Shown here in pieces: positions 35,601 to 46,299 of a DNA stretch of 64,000 nucleotides. Position numbers and translations under genes: made by a program. The notes below the pieces were generated by a model. The model was not told where the DNA came from. It did no database searches and saw nothing but the letters and a program-made list of their open reading frames with translations. Source of the DNA: Isoetes taiwanensis (Eukaryota > Streptophyta > Lycopodiopsida > Isoetales > Isoetaceae); NCBI GenBank assembly GCA_021234155.1, contig JAJEKV010000010.1, positions 12,480,359 to 12,544,358 on the forward strand. The letters are read 5' to 3'. Position 1 is the stretch's first letter. Each line of letters starts with the position of its first letter.

Positions 35601-36666
35601 TTATCACCATGGTAGAGTCGAGGCAGTCATTACAGCATGATGTAACCACATGAGATGTGGATGCTATCAGATCTGATCCATGAACATGAGCAGGATGCAA
35701 TGACATTACACCAGATTTCTCCATTTGAGCTATTATCTCATTGATCCTGCTCATACTACTGTTATTTGCCTCCAGATTTGTCATCTAATTCAGCCAGTTC
35801 ATTGCAAAGGTTCTCAATTGGTTTCAGCAAGACATCCATCTCCATAACCAAACTTTTCTTTTCTTCTTCAAAGTGGGCTGTCAAGGCAAGTTGCAAATCA
35901 ATTGGTTGCCTGCTTGCTCTTAAGGAGTCCAGCTTGTCCATTTGGACTTTCACTTGACCATCCTTGCTTTGTATAACTCTGCTCAAAGTACTTCTTTCAG
36001 CCTCTAATTTACATACATCTGATTCTATTATCTTTCTCCTGATTTTAAAAGATTTCAACCGATTGCTCAAAGCTAATGAGTCATGGGATCTCCTTTCTAA
36101 CAATTCTGCCATCAATTTCATGTGCTGCCCTTCTTCAACTGCTGATTTACCATGCATGGCTTTCACATTGGAGGATTTCAAGGTAATAACTTCAGTTAGG
36201 TCAGACTCCTTATGAGCAGTCTTAGCAAATGCACATGCACTCTTCTTTAGCCCTTCCCAATCAACAGTTATGCCCTTGGAATGAAGAGCATATGCTCGGG
36301 CAAAGTACAGGGGTATATGATGGTTTGCTACCTCTGTCCTATTAAAAACAAACTCATACATTTTAAAAAAATCCTGCATCCATGATGGCTCGATCCTACT
36401 CTCCTGATAACCCCTCACTGCTGGAGCTTCACTACCCCAAACTCCTTGAACTATTTGTAAAAGCCCTGGATAAAGAGTATCAAAATGGTTGCTTCTAAGG
36501 TGTTTTACTGTTACCTTCTCAAACTCGGGCTGATGTACTTGTAGCTTTCTCTTTGCTGATGGAGACGTCCCACCCTTCATTTTCTTTGCTGCATGCTTTG
36601 GAGACCTTTGCATTGGCTTCAAACGTGGTGATTTCCTGGGGGAAACACGAGATGGAGGCTTTGTCA
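31862..36666 (-). CDS. RING / coiled-coil / Ulp1 protease / FCP1-like fusion gene
   Basis: An intron-rich gene read leftwards. Exons that can be placed: 36666-35475, 35063-35025, 34962-34710, 34639-34577, 34499-34428, 34359-34200, about 34034-34002, 33935-33777, 33715-33342, 33278-33095, 33000-32859, 32657 to about 32290, and a last block from 32173 to about 31862. The junctions of the first six exons and of 33278-32657 keep phase; two others (near 34200 and 33342) I could not reconcile. The product would run: basic Ser-Pro-Arg N-terminus, coiled coil, RING finger, acidic linker, C48 protease, FCP1-like domain. Breaks: a frame change near 35775, a 22-bp tandem duplication at 34799-34842, a TAG in the same exon, and a shift near 32000. 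So the gene is either damaged or contains consensus errors. Start ATG 36666 is preferred to 36901 because conserved-looking sequence begins there. Confidence 0.6.
32859..33935 (-). other. Ulp1-type (C48) SUMO-protease domain exons
   Basis: Four exons encode a Ulp1-like fold. YLHDKLPQECKSRIHTF (about 33680-33630) matches the substrate-entry helix region. HFVLAIALAESK (about 33480) supplies the catalytic His. VHILNPLNG (about 33410) stands where the catalytic Asp normally lies but has Asn. VPQQPDLTSCGLFVMAF (about 33170) carries the conserved Gln and the nucleophilic Cys before Gly. The family cleaves SUMO precursors or conjugates. The Asn at the Asp position (a G to A change in the minus sense) would weaken catalysis. 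The last exon ends ADALEESFG and either stops nine bases later if unspliced or continues into the FCP1-like exon. Confidence 0.7.
35475..36666 (-). other. N-terminal exon: basic region, coiled coil, RING finger
   Basis: The exon starts MTKPPSRVSPRKSPRLKP, a basic Ser-Pro-rich segment that could bind DNA or act as a nuclear signal. A central part without known fold (about 36500-36200) is followed by a long charged helical stretch (about 36150-35790). After a one-base frame change near 35775, the reading continues to a RING-like cluster: CCNDC, CCGHPYCLLC and CVHECC at about 35640-35510. The C-X2-C, C-G-H-X2-C-X2-C, C-X2-C order matches RING-HC fingers of E3 ubiquitin or SUMO ligases. Ligase activity is inference. 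Confidence 0.6.
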
Positions 36667-36905
36667 TGATCCCAAACCTAAGAACTGGCCTCCTGATAGA
36701 GGCTCGGCCTTCTAAGAAGACCAAGAAGCTTTTGATGCAGAAGTAAGGATTCAACACCCAGGAAACTAAGAATCGGCAAGTAAGGGTTTCGAATCGGCCA
36801 CTGGGACAGAGATTTGCTAACAGAGAGTTTGGGAGTGGCTTGTTGAGCGGGACAGAGAAAACTAACACGTTCAAAATCCTTCCAAATGTGGTTCCCCCCA
36901 ACCTC

Positions 36906-37290
36906 CAACCATTAATTGTGGTATTAATGACCCCCCCTTCAAAATATTGCCTATATTTTGCCTTTGTAAATGTAAAATTTGGGCCCTTTTTATATCCACC
37001 CTTTTGTGCAATTACCCTGTTGTACTAATTGTTTCTTCTTAATCATATTTTGCAAAATATATGGTTGATGGACCAATGCAAAACTAGCTTTGGAATATTC
37101 ATGAACAATGATGTAAATCGCAAAGATTAACATGTGTTGCAATATTAGACATACTAACTAGATGTAAACCTTAAATATTTTCCAAGTTTAGACAATATAT
37201 TTGGATTACTTTTTTTATTAACTTGGAGATGGCAGAATCGATAGGAGGACCATCTTCTGCATTTATTGAACGATTGGCAGAGAGTAGTAT
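36906..37290. other. noncoding DNA left of the gypsy insertion
   Basis: AT-rich, with no gene. A plus-strand ATG at 37229 opens a coding-like frame (MAESIGGPSSAFIERLAESS) that runs into the gypsy insertion point at 37290 and would continue for nine codons beyond the element after 47806. It is too short to call a gene. Confidence 0.3.
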
Positions 37291-38891
37291 TGTGACACTC
37301 CCTGAACATATATGGCACCCGGCCGTATACATACGGGAACTTTCCCCTCCCATGGCAACCATCTCGCCATGAGCAGGGCCCTCCGTCTATCCCGGGCCAT
37401 CTATAGAAAGATGCCCGAGTGAAGGACACGGAGGGGTCATTCGGCCCACGCCTTCAATGGGACTCCTACGTCGCGGAAGCGTGAATACATATTAGCATAC
37501 AGCATAAATCATATATAAATAACCACCACGAAGGGTGGCACATCCATCCAAGTACTAACGGCAAAGAATATGCATCTAATCCTAAGGAAAACACCCCAAA
37601 CCCCAGGTTCTACCCCGGTTCAGACTCCTGTGAGGGTGGACTGACGGTTCGGTCTCAAGAGATCAACATACAGAGGTATAACTTGGCGTTAGCTGGCATA
37701 GAACATCGGCTACGGTTGTCCACTCCATCCGCCCCTCCTGTGCACACTTTGCAGATGGGTCGATTCATGCTATGGCATCACTATAGCCTTCCGGAGACGC
37801 AGACTCAAGGTATCACCCTTCGAGCCTACTCCAGGGTCCATGAAGCCCCGGTCCGACGAGGCAGGTCAGGGAAGCGTTCCCTTCCAGGATCGCAGTGGTT
37901 CCATGGGTGAGCTAGAGAATACGTGCCGCATCAGCGACCCCCGCATCCGTACCCGACTTACTCACCCTAAATCTACTCAAAGTGCATGGTGCCCCATACG
38001 GGTCACACCTCTACACCCAGGGAGTGTCAGACCCATACCCGGCCCTCTACGTGACCGGCTATCAGGCCTAGCCCACTGTAGGAGTCTCAGGAGCCTTTTA
38101 TGTTCATGCACGACCCCACCCCCACTTCACCACTGCGTCCCTTCTCTAGTGCTAAGCCATTCCATAGCATCTATGACCTGGTGGTCTCCTGTACACAGGC
38201 CGCATCTAATGGAAAATACAGGGATCAACCTAGGAGCATACTACTAAACATGGCTCAGAGGTCTCTACCCCCCCTTAATTCCCCCATTTTCAGAGTAATA
38301 CTATACAAAGAACTATCTATCCATCCTTTAAGAGCAAGACCAGAATCAGAGATAAAGAGAACTCACCTTTGCAATCAAGGGTTAGTTCCTACAAGTAAAG
38401 CACAGAGAGAACGGAAGAAATGAACACAACAAGTGCCCAACAGGGGCGCTACTCTAGAACATGAAGCTATACTAACCACCCACCTGAGTTCCTGCTGGAT
38501 CCATTGTCATTTGGTACTTCCATCTCCCCTGGACTTGGCGCTCAGCACTGGACACACAGGTAAGTTAGGCGCTTAGCAAGGGTAGGCGCTCAACTGCTGC
38601 TCCTCTTGATCGATTAGGGGGTCAATTAGGGCTAGGGGTCAAGTTGATGACCCAAATTGGAATTTCCCATGCTGGCCAATCGAGTTAGGCCAGGTGGCGC
38701 TCACCTAAATAACCAATTAGTCCAATTTAATTAGTTGAGTAATTATCCTTTAAGGATTAATTTAGCATAGCTAATTTAATCCCTTTTAGGTCAACCCCCT
38801 AGGTCAAGATACCCCATGGTGGCGTACCTTTACTAGTGACGTGTCAGTACGTTATTTATACGTATCCCGTATAAATACATGGAACGTCACA
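37291..38891 (-). repeat. gypsy 3' LTR (1601 bp)
   Basis: Starts TGTGAC and ends GTCACA on the plus strand, abutting the TSD at 37286-37290. It pairs with 46300-47806 at high identity. Differences concentrate at CAG/CTG words. Its outermost 78 bp (37291-37368) have no counterpart in the other LTR. Small frames inside on both strands are repeated in both LTRs and are not genes. Confidence 0.92.
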
Positions 38892-39328
38892 TTCTCCCAG
38901 CATTGGGGTTAGATACAAACATAGAAATTTAGATTATGTCCGAAGGTAATACATTAAAAACTTTAAAGTTTGACACAGTTTAAGCACCGAGGTGCATTTC
39001 ACATGATCATCACAAGTAAAAAGTTCAAGGACCGAAGTCCAATATCAACATCAACAAGACGTGTAGACAAAATAAAACGGGAGAAATCGGGTCATCAGCA
39101 ACCCTCTATACATGGGCAGGTCACGTACTGCTCACTGGCCTGCACATGTCAATACATTAGTATATGTAGATCATATAAATAGGTTGTGGTTGAAGGGACC
39201 ACCCCCCTATACGAGATAAAAGAAAAACCTATTTACAAGGGAACCTATCATGCCTATGGTTCGCAATTCATTGCGGCGTAAGGAATGGTCAAGTTCCTAT
39301 TATAGCCGGGATGAACGCGGCCTATCAA

Positions 39329-42300
39329 CTACATGCTTCCCAAGGAGTTCGCGGTCATGCCTACATTGACAATATACCACGTCCTAGAGAACACGAAAGT
39401 GATCTCATCATCGGTAACTATTATCACCCACAATGCATCTACCCCTCTATTGCATGATTCTCGGCGAATGAAGCCTTCAAGTTTACCGCTCGGGAGCGGG
39501 GTTGATAGCATCGTTGATGGTGCGGCCCTGAGATTCTCGCTGAAGTCCAGATAGTTCTTCTCAAGGTCTATTTTCATCACCCACGTAGCATCCTCAGCTG
39601 GCAAGTGTTTCCACTTAACCAAATATTGTAACATTTGACTCCTCCTGGTCTGCTTATAGGCCCGATCAAGAAGAGCTTCAGGCATGATATCTAGATGCTC
39701 TTCTGTCATTTCAAGAAGGGTGGGTGTATCCAAGATCTCCTCTGGATCTGGGGTGTGTTGTTTCAGAAGACTTACGTGAAAGACCTTGTGGATCTTCAAG
39801 TGGGGTGGCAAATCCAAACGATATGCCTGTTCTCCCACGGTCCAGCCCATCTGGGTGCCAGCTTCTTGCAGTTACCAATCTTAAGCTTGGCTTGTTTGAC
39901 CTTGATCTTGAGCCAAACCGATTTGCCCACCTGAAAGACTCGTGGGGTTCTATGCTTATCCGCGACACTCTTCTGACGACTGCGTGCTGCCAGTAGGTAA
40001 CCGCGAACTTCTTCAACCAAAGCTTGCATTTCCAAGAGGAGTTTTTGAGAAACCTCCACCTTAGAAACGGGGTTATGCCATGTGTCTGGAGTAAGGCATT
40101 GATAACCATAATTTATCATGAAGGGAGACATCCTGGAAGACTCCTGTTTTATGCTATTATATGCAAATTCGACCAAGTAAATATAGTCAGCCCATTGTGA
40201 TTGCTTACTCCACACATAACTTCATAGCATATCTTCTATAATGCGATTTGTACGTTCTGTCTGACCATCCGTCTGAGGATGATATGTCGTACTCATAGCA
40301 AGCTTGGTTTGGATGGTGGAAAAGAAATCTTTCCAGAATGCACTTACGAACTTGGGATCCCTGTCGGATACTATAACTCGTGGCATTCCATGCAATCTGA
40401 AGATCTCCTTTGTGAACAGCAAAGCAGTATCGAAAGCTGTATCCGTAGTACGAAATGAGCCATCTTCGATAATTTGTCGACGACTACCATCAATGCATCA
40501 TAACCACGGAGAGTACATGGAAGGCCGACAATAAAGTCCATGGTTATCACTTCCCATTTGGCATTGGGCACGTCTAGAGGTTGCAATTCCCCCGGGATCC
40601 GCAACTGCTCAGCCTTGGTTTGCTGACACACCTGACACTGCTTAATATTGGCAATGTTCTTCTTCATAGAAGGCCAGAAATAACTGGAGCGGATCTTGAA
40701 ATATGTTTTCATGAAACCTGCATGTCCCGCTATAGGGCTGTTGTGTGTGTCATGCAGAATAAGCTTACGTACTCCTGAAGTTTCAGGTACACATAACTTA
40801 TCTTTGTGGTATAAGAAATTACCCTCTTTCTTATATGAACGGAAAGTTTCACGTTCCTTATCTGTGCGTGCCTCCTTAGCGAGACTAGCCCACACATCTC
40901 GGAACTCTGGATCTGTGGCTAAGGTCTGCGCTATCTACTTCCCAAACTCACTGGTGAGCGTGGAAATTGCATTACAATGGGTTCGCGTTAGCAGGGGATG
41001 GCGTGACAACGCGTCGGCAACCACATTGTGTTTCCCAGGCTTATACATAATCTCAAAATCATACTCCTCCAAAAATTCCATCCATCTTCTCTGACGGAGG
41101 TTGAGATTTGGCTGGGTCGATAGATAACGGAGACTCTGATGATCCGTATCAAGGTGGAATCTTCTACCAAGAAGATAGTGTCTCCATATTCGCAAAGCGC
41201 GAATGACAGCCAACAATTCCTGATCATGGGTAGGGTAGCGTTGTTCTGTCTCATTCATCTTCTTAGAATCGTAGGCTATAACCCTTTCTTCTTGCATGAG
41301 AACTCCGCCGGTAGCAATCTTACTGGCATCCGTTGCTACTGTCTTGTCCTTTTCCGGATCCGGCAATGTGAGGACTGGTGCTGATGTCAAAGCATCCTTA
41401 AGTTTCTGAAAACTGTCCTGGACCTTTGCTTTCCAATGTTCCATCCAATCCTTGACTTTCTCATGCTTCGTAAGGTCGGTAAGAGGTGCTGCAATTTTTG
41501 CAAAATCCTTAACAAATTTCCGGTAATATCCTGCCAATCCAAAGAAACGTCAGACTTCTGACACATTACCAGGAATGGGCCAATCTTTGACTGCCTCTAT
41601 TTTTGCTGGATCCGTGGCAATTCCTTGGGCCGAAATAACATGGCCTAAATAGTTCACCTTTGGAGTGGCAAACGTGCACTTAGAGAACTTGGCAAAGAGC
41701 TGGTGACGTCTTAACTTTTGTAGGGCCAAGCGAAGATAGTTCTCATGCTCCTCCAGTGTCTTACTATAGATGAGAATATCATCAAAGAAAATAACAACAA
41801 AATCATCTAAGTATTGGCGGAAGGCATCATTCATTAACCGCATAAAAGTTGCGGGGGCATTAGTTAATCCAAAAGGCATAACGGTAAACTCATAGTGCCC
41901 ATATCTCGTGCGGAAGGCAGATTTATGGATGTCCTCCTCTTTAATTCTTATTTGATGATATCCAGAGCGTAAGTCAATCTTTGAAAAGTACTTGGCCCCT
42001 TGCAACTGGTCCATAAGATCGTCTGCTCTAGGCAAAGCATAGTGATTTTTGATGGTATGCTTATTGAGCTGCCGATAATACACATCCTCAAGGAGCCATC
42101 CTTCTTCTTAACAAAAAGGATAGGAGCGCCAAAAGGCGAAACGCTAGGACGAATGAAACCTAGGTTTAATAACTCCTGAAGTTGCTTTTTAAGCTCTGCC
42201 AATTCAGGGGGACTCATACGGTACGGGGCCTTACTGGTAGGCTTAGTACCTGGTTCCAAAGCTATTTCACATTCTACCCCTCTAAAAGGAGGAAGTTTCT

Positions 42301-43060
42301 GGATTTCATCTGGAAAAAGATCGCTAAATTCTCGGAGAAGATTAGCAATGCGTTCTGGTAAGGTATCAATTACTTACTTCTGTTTAGCATCTGACTCAAT
42401 GGATGCAAGTCTGATAACGCAAAGCAACTTATCCTTACGTGTAGCTTTATTGAACTGCCTGATGGACATAGACTGCATAATGGGGTTTAAGGAGTCACCT
42501 TTTATAGTCACGCGGGCTCCATTAACTGCATTGAAGGTAACTTCCCATTTTTCGCAGTCTATATTGGCCTTTGCAGATGCCAAGAATTCCATACCAACAA
42601 TCAGATCATATTTGCCAATATCCATTAGCTCGGCACCCAATGCAACTGGTGCACCTGGCAGCTGCATTTTAAGGTTAATGCGACGGCCATAAGTATGTCT
42701 GATCTTACCACTGGCTAAAGTGACAGGCTTCGGTCGGGATCTCAAGGTTTCAAGCCGCAATACCTGGGCCATTCTAGGAGAAGCAAAATTATGTGTACTA
42801 CCCGTATCCATCAGAATTATGAAAGGTTTGCTGTCTACTTGACCTATGGTGGAAATAACGGCAGGTTGACTTTCAGCATTGCCGGTTTCAATGGCTGCAA
42901 GGATATGGGACTCACCGTGAATGTATTCGGGAGCCTCCTCCTCGAGAGGTGGTGTGGACTCGAGGTCATCCCAATCGAGGTCGGCCATGGCCGGTAGGCG
43001 TCTGGCGTGACATAAGGACAATTCTGCATGAAGTGCCCGGGCCGCATACACCTGTAGCAT
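39329..43060 (-). pseudogene. gypsy pol: protease, RT, RNase H, integrase, chromodomain
   Basis: The minus-strand reading is interrupted by several breaks. Protease shows ILMDTGSTHNF (about 42810). Reverse transcriptase runs about 42260-41550 with [21 protein letters not shown] and the [10 protein letters not shown] active-site box (about 41785). RNase H runs 41537-40935 (TVATDAS, HDQELLAVI, TDHQSL). Integrase shows an HHCC finger (HAGFMK...CQVCQQTK), MDFIVGLP, SDRDPKF and HPQTDGQTERTNR (40740-40240). A chromodomain follows (LVKWKHLPAEDATWV, about 39620-39560), which in this class directs integration to marked chromatin. Stops at about 41547 and 40220 fall where CGA (Arg) is expected, fitting CpG C-to-T decay. 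Frames also break near 42090, 40420 and 39830. Confidence 0.9.
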
Positions 43061-44189
43061 GCCTTATCTCGGCGGAGCTGTTCTCGAGCCTCTTTGGGAA
43101 TGGACTGTAAGAGGTTCCGAACTTCCTTACCGACATTGTTCGGTTTATCGGGTGTGCTGAAGGTGACTTTCTTTTCCTGGCGGCCGTTAGGGTTCTGCTG
43201 AGAGGGTCCCGGACTGGGTGAACGGCCCTTATAAGGCGTGTATGGGCGTGGCTGGGAGTAGGATCTTTGGGCGTTGGTGCGGCCCCGGTGTATCTTCTTC
43301 TTCAAGGCTCAATGCCTTAGCCTCAGCCTCTGCAACTGACTTGGGGTCTATGGCCTTAACCATTCGTTTAATTGAGGGGGCCAACCCTTCAATATAACCC
43401 TCCACTGTCCTCTTTTCATTCATACCCGGCACATATAGCCTCAGGCGCATGAATTCATCTGTGTAGGCTGGCCCGACATACCCTTTTGCTCCAACCGGTA
43501 AAAGTTTGAATCTGTTGGCATTTGTGCGCCCGCGAGGCACACGAATGCGACTTAAAGGCTTTGGCAAACTTTTTGAACTTGCACCTTACGTCGGATGCTT
43601 GGCTCGGGCATAGCACTTCCACCAAATACGGGCAGCTCGTAAGGTTTGTGGTGGCAACCTTTCTGTATCCTTTTTCGTCATACCATAGGATTTTCCAAAC
43701 TCCTTCATCTCGTCCAACCGGGACTCGCATTCATCCGCCTCTAGATTTCCCATCAAACGGGGCGGTTTCCTATTTTTCCATATCTTGGTTATGGGCAGTA
43801 TCAAGCGCTTCTTTACGGTACTCCTTGTCCCGGCGCTTTGCATGGTCACGGATGATCTGAGATGATTCAGAGGACACAGAAGTGGCTGATTGTGAGGAGG
43901 TGGCACTATCCCTTGAGGAACTTCGATGACGTTTGGAACGGTGCCTCCTTTGTGCGGGTACAGGGCCCGGTTCCGGTGCAAGTGGCTGCTGGGGTGGTGG
44001 ACTTGGTGGTAACGGAGGTAACTCCAGTCCATCTTCCTGCACATGCTGTGGGGGATTGGCGTTTAACACATAAGTCTGTAACTCGACTAATTGCCTCTTC
44101 ATCAACATAAGTTCTTGCTCAGGTGTTAGCCTACTGGCATTCGAGGGTGTCTGCCAGGCGGCGTTACGTGCACCGTCTATATTGACCAT
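42844..44189 (-). pseudogene. gypsy gag (capsid and zinc knuckle), frame-broken
   Basis: The frame opens at ATG 44189 with a Gln/Pro-rich N-terminus (LTPEQELMLMKRQLVELQ), then an Arg/Ser-rich tract to 43770. The capsid part is spread over other frames (43730-43229) with DEFMRLRLYVPG and GLAPSIKRMVKAI. The nucleocapsid has one knuckle, CYRCMRPGHFMQNC (about 43062-43020). The usual role is RNA packaging and particle assembly. At least two frame changes separate the parts, and the knuckle frame runs on next to the protease. Confidence 0.8.
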
Positions 44190-44445
44190 AAAAAAAGTAT
44201 AAGCAGAATTACAGTGACATCAAGTCCCACAAACAAGATTATTACGGATAGGATTAAGAGAGAGTAGTTTTAAAAAAAAAGTACAAGAGAAAAGATCTTT
44301 ATTATTAGCGAGTACAGTCGTTACATATTAGAGATCATTACATTGGTAGTTACAAAACTTAAAGTGATATAATATAGAGATAGATATTATACATTGGACA
44401 ATTCTTCAACTCACACATAAACATAGAAAGCTGCGGGGATCGGGC

Positions 44446-44940
44446 CTAGGGCGACGCAAAAGGGTACAAGATAGAGTAGCGAACGCTCTCTCGTACAGCC
44501 CTGACTACCTTGTAGCGAGCCCAGGCCTGGATGATGACAGGTTGGTAGTCTAGCGTGGGGCTAATGATAAGGAGATTAAAAAGCCTTCTTAGCGCATAGA
44601 AAATCTGCCACAAGTGATCGTTGGCGTCAGCAAAAGCTTCATGCCTTGTCATGTCCCAGTAATCCCATGTTCGACGAAGAGTTTGCTGTAAGTCCTCAAA
44701 GGCCCGTTCTCGGAGAATGTTGACTACTTCCAATCCTTTAGCTGGATCATAGGGCTCTCCTTGTTCTGCAGGTTCCCCTACCTCGTAAACATCATCATCC
44801 CACTCCGGGTACTCCCCGTACCGTTGGCCATAATCCTGGTCTGGAGGTCCTGGATCGTCCCTTCGTATTTCATTGGTGATTCTTTCCTCATATTCTGCGA
44901 GTTCCTCGTCTGCAAGACGGTAGGAATGAATATATAACAT
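44446..44940 (-). CDS. extra gypsy-borne ORF, 164 aa, unknown
   Basis: The frame lies between the upstream extra ORF and gag in the same sense. The N-terminal half is strongly acidic and Tyr/Pro-rich (DDPGPPDQDYGQRYGEYPEW). The C-terminal half is helical with Trp and Arg (WARYKVVRAVRESVRYS). I recognise no domain. It lies wholly inside the element, so it is element cargo or the remains of a longer extra ORF. Function unknown. Confidence 0.5.
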   Translation of the reverse strand: MLYIHSYRLADEELAEYEERITNEIRRDDPGPPDQDYGQRYGEYPEWDDDVYEVGEPAEQGEPYDPAKGLEVVNILRERAFEDLQQTLRRTWDYWDMTRHEAFADANDHLWQIFYALRRLFNLLIISPTLDYQPVIIQAWARYKVVRAVRESVRYSILYPFASP

Positions 44941-45110
44941 TGAACAATTTTTTATGTTCCAACTCTAAGGAAGAGAGATAAGCAATGAAGGGAAAAGACA
45001 ATTCAATGGTTTTCAACAGTACAAGTCAATAGATTATGTGATGGCCCATTAAAGGAAATGCCAATCAAAATTACATAAGACTGAAGACAATTGTCTAATA
45101 AAATCTAGAA

Positions 45111-46272
45111 CTAAGAGGTCGACTCTTCAACATCTTGCGCTTGTGTATCAAACTCAGGCTCTGGTCGGTGCTGCAGAAGTAATACACTAGGGTTAATTGA
45201 TGAGGCAGCTGATGAAACTATCTCTGGAGGAACATTTGTAGCTAATGGTGCTGCAACCAGCAGACTCAAGTTCATCCAAGAGCCGATATCGTGGTCAAAC
45301 ACTGCAATGGCCAGATCACGATTTACCAGGATGATTTGCTCGAGGTTAGGGGGCAACTTCTTATGGCCGGCTGTCGTCGAAAGTGCCCTAAGTGCCCATA
45401 CAGCCGCCTCTGCTTCAGGCGCAATCGCTTTGGCAAAGAAGAGGACTTGCCTGCTTGTAAAAGCCGACAAGAAGAACCGGGTAATATGGCATTTCAACCC
45501 CTCAACAGTCGGATGGGTTGAAGAAGCCAATTCAGATTCCAAGTTCTGGGGCAGTTCCTCTTCCTTAGCAAAATCCTTCTCCTCCTGAGCATACTGGCCT
45601 TCATCACATAGATCCTCCATAGTTGGGTCGATCTTCCATCTTGACTATGACATCGTTGATATTGGGAACATGTGGGGCCGTAGCGTGGAAAGCCGATTCA
45701 GGAATTGAGGACGGAGTACCCTGAATCATTAACTGCCGTAACAATAACATAGTGTTGATAGGCTCAACATCAAGAGGATGATAGTTGAGCAGTTGGTGTA
45801 TCTCTGGCATATAGACGATGAAGTCATTTTGACCCTGACAATACTCGGCCAGCTCATAAAGAAGATGAGCTGTCTTTTGCTTCCCCTTATTAGCGATATG
45901 CTGATATGCCCATTGAATATCGCTCAGCAGCAAGTAATCTTGATCCCCAACCTTTATAGTAGGAAGCGAGCTTAAGCCGACAAGTGCTTGGCCCTTACTA
46001 CGAGGTAAAGGCTTCTCTGTGGCCAATTTCTTCCATCTTACAAAGTTGGCATAGCTTATCTGTTCATCCTCCTCAGGATCTGGGGGAAGTGGGGACTTGG
46101 CTTGCTCTAAGGCCGTGTCGGTACCGTCAACATACCTATCCATGATAAGGGCAAGGGCGAACTGGGCCTCAAAGTACAGCTCGTTAGAGCCGAGGTCAAT
46201 AATGGGGGCGTGCTTAGCACGTCTGACAATGCCCCTAAGACTATCATTGCCGTGACGGTCATCCCCAAACAT
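45111..46272 (-). pseudogene. extra gypsy-borne ORF upstream of gag, about 390 codons in two frames
   Basis: Two overlapping frames (46272-45604, 222 codons; 45620-45111, 169 codons) look like one gene broken by a frame change near 45610. The first reads as a globular protein (FEAQFALALIMDRYV, YANFVRWKKLA, YLLLSDIQWAYQHIANK). The second is acidic, then helical (QVLFFAKAIAPEAEAAVWAL). No known domain is recognised. Position between the 5' LTR and gag recalls the ORF1 of Ogre/Tat-type elements, but this element has a chromodomain, which those lack. Alternatively it is a captured host gene. The first ATG lies only 28 bp inside the LTR edge. Confidence 0.5.
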
Positions 46273-46299
46273 CCGCCATAAGATATCCCTGTGGAGGTA

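Larger units (their letters stand above)
27229..36905. mobile_element. large transposon-like unit, copy 2, with two convergent genes
   Basis: The left edge (TGGACACCAGCTTGGTG, an imperfect palindrome) is fixed by collinearity with copy 1 at 5881. The right edge is set loosely where the minus-strand gene ends, because no terminal inverted repeat or target duplication could be recognised. Contents are a plus-strand DDE-like transposase gene (28351-31132) and, tail to tail, a minus-strand RING/Ulp1/FCP1-like gene (36666-31862). Ulp1-type proteases are carried by some plant and fungal DNA transposons, which supports a transposon origin. A segmental duplication of host genes remains possible. Confidence 0.6.

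Noticed and set aside
37683-38423. Open frames on the plus strand, repeated at 46612-47344
   Set aside because: They lie wholly inside the gypsy LTRs, antisense to the element, and differ by frameshifts between copies.
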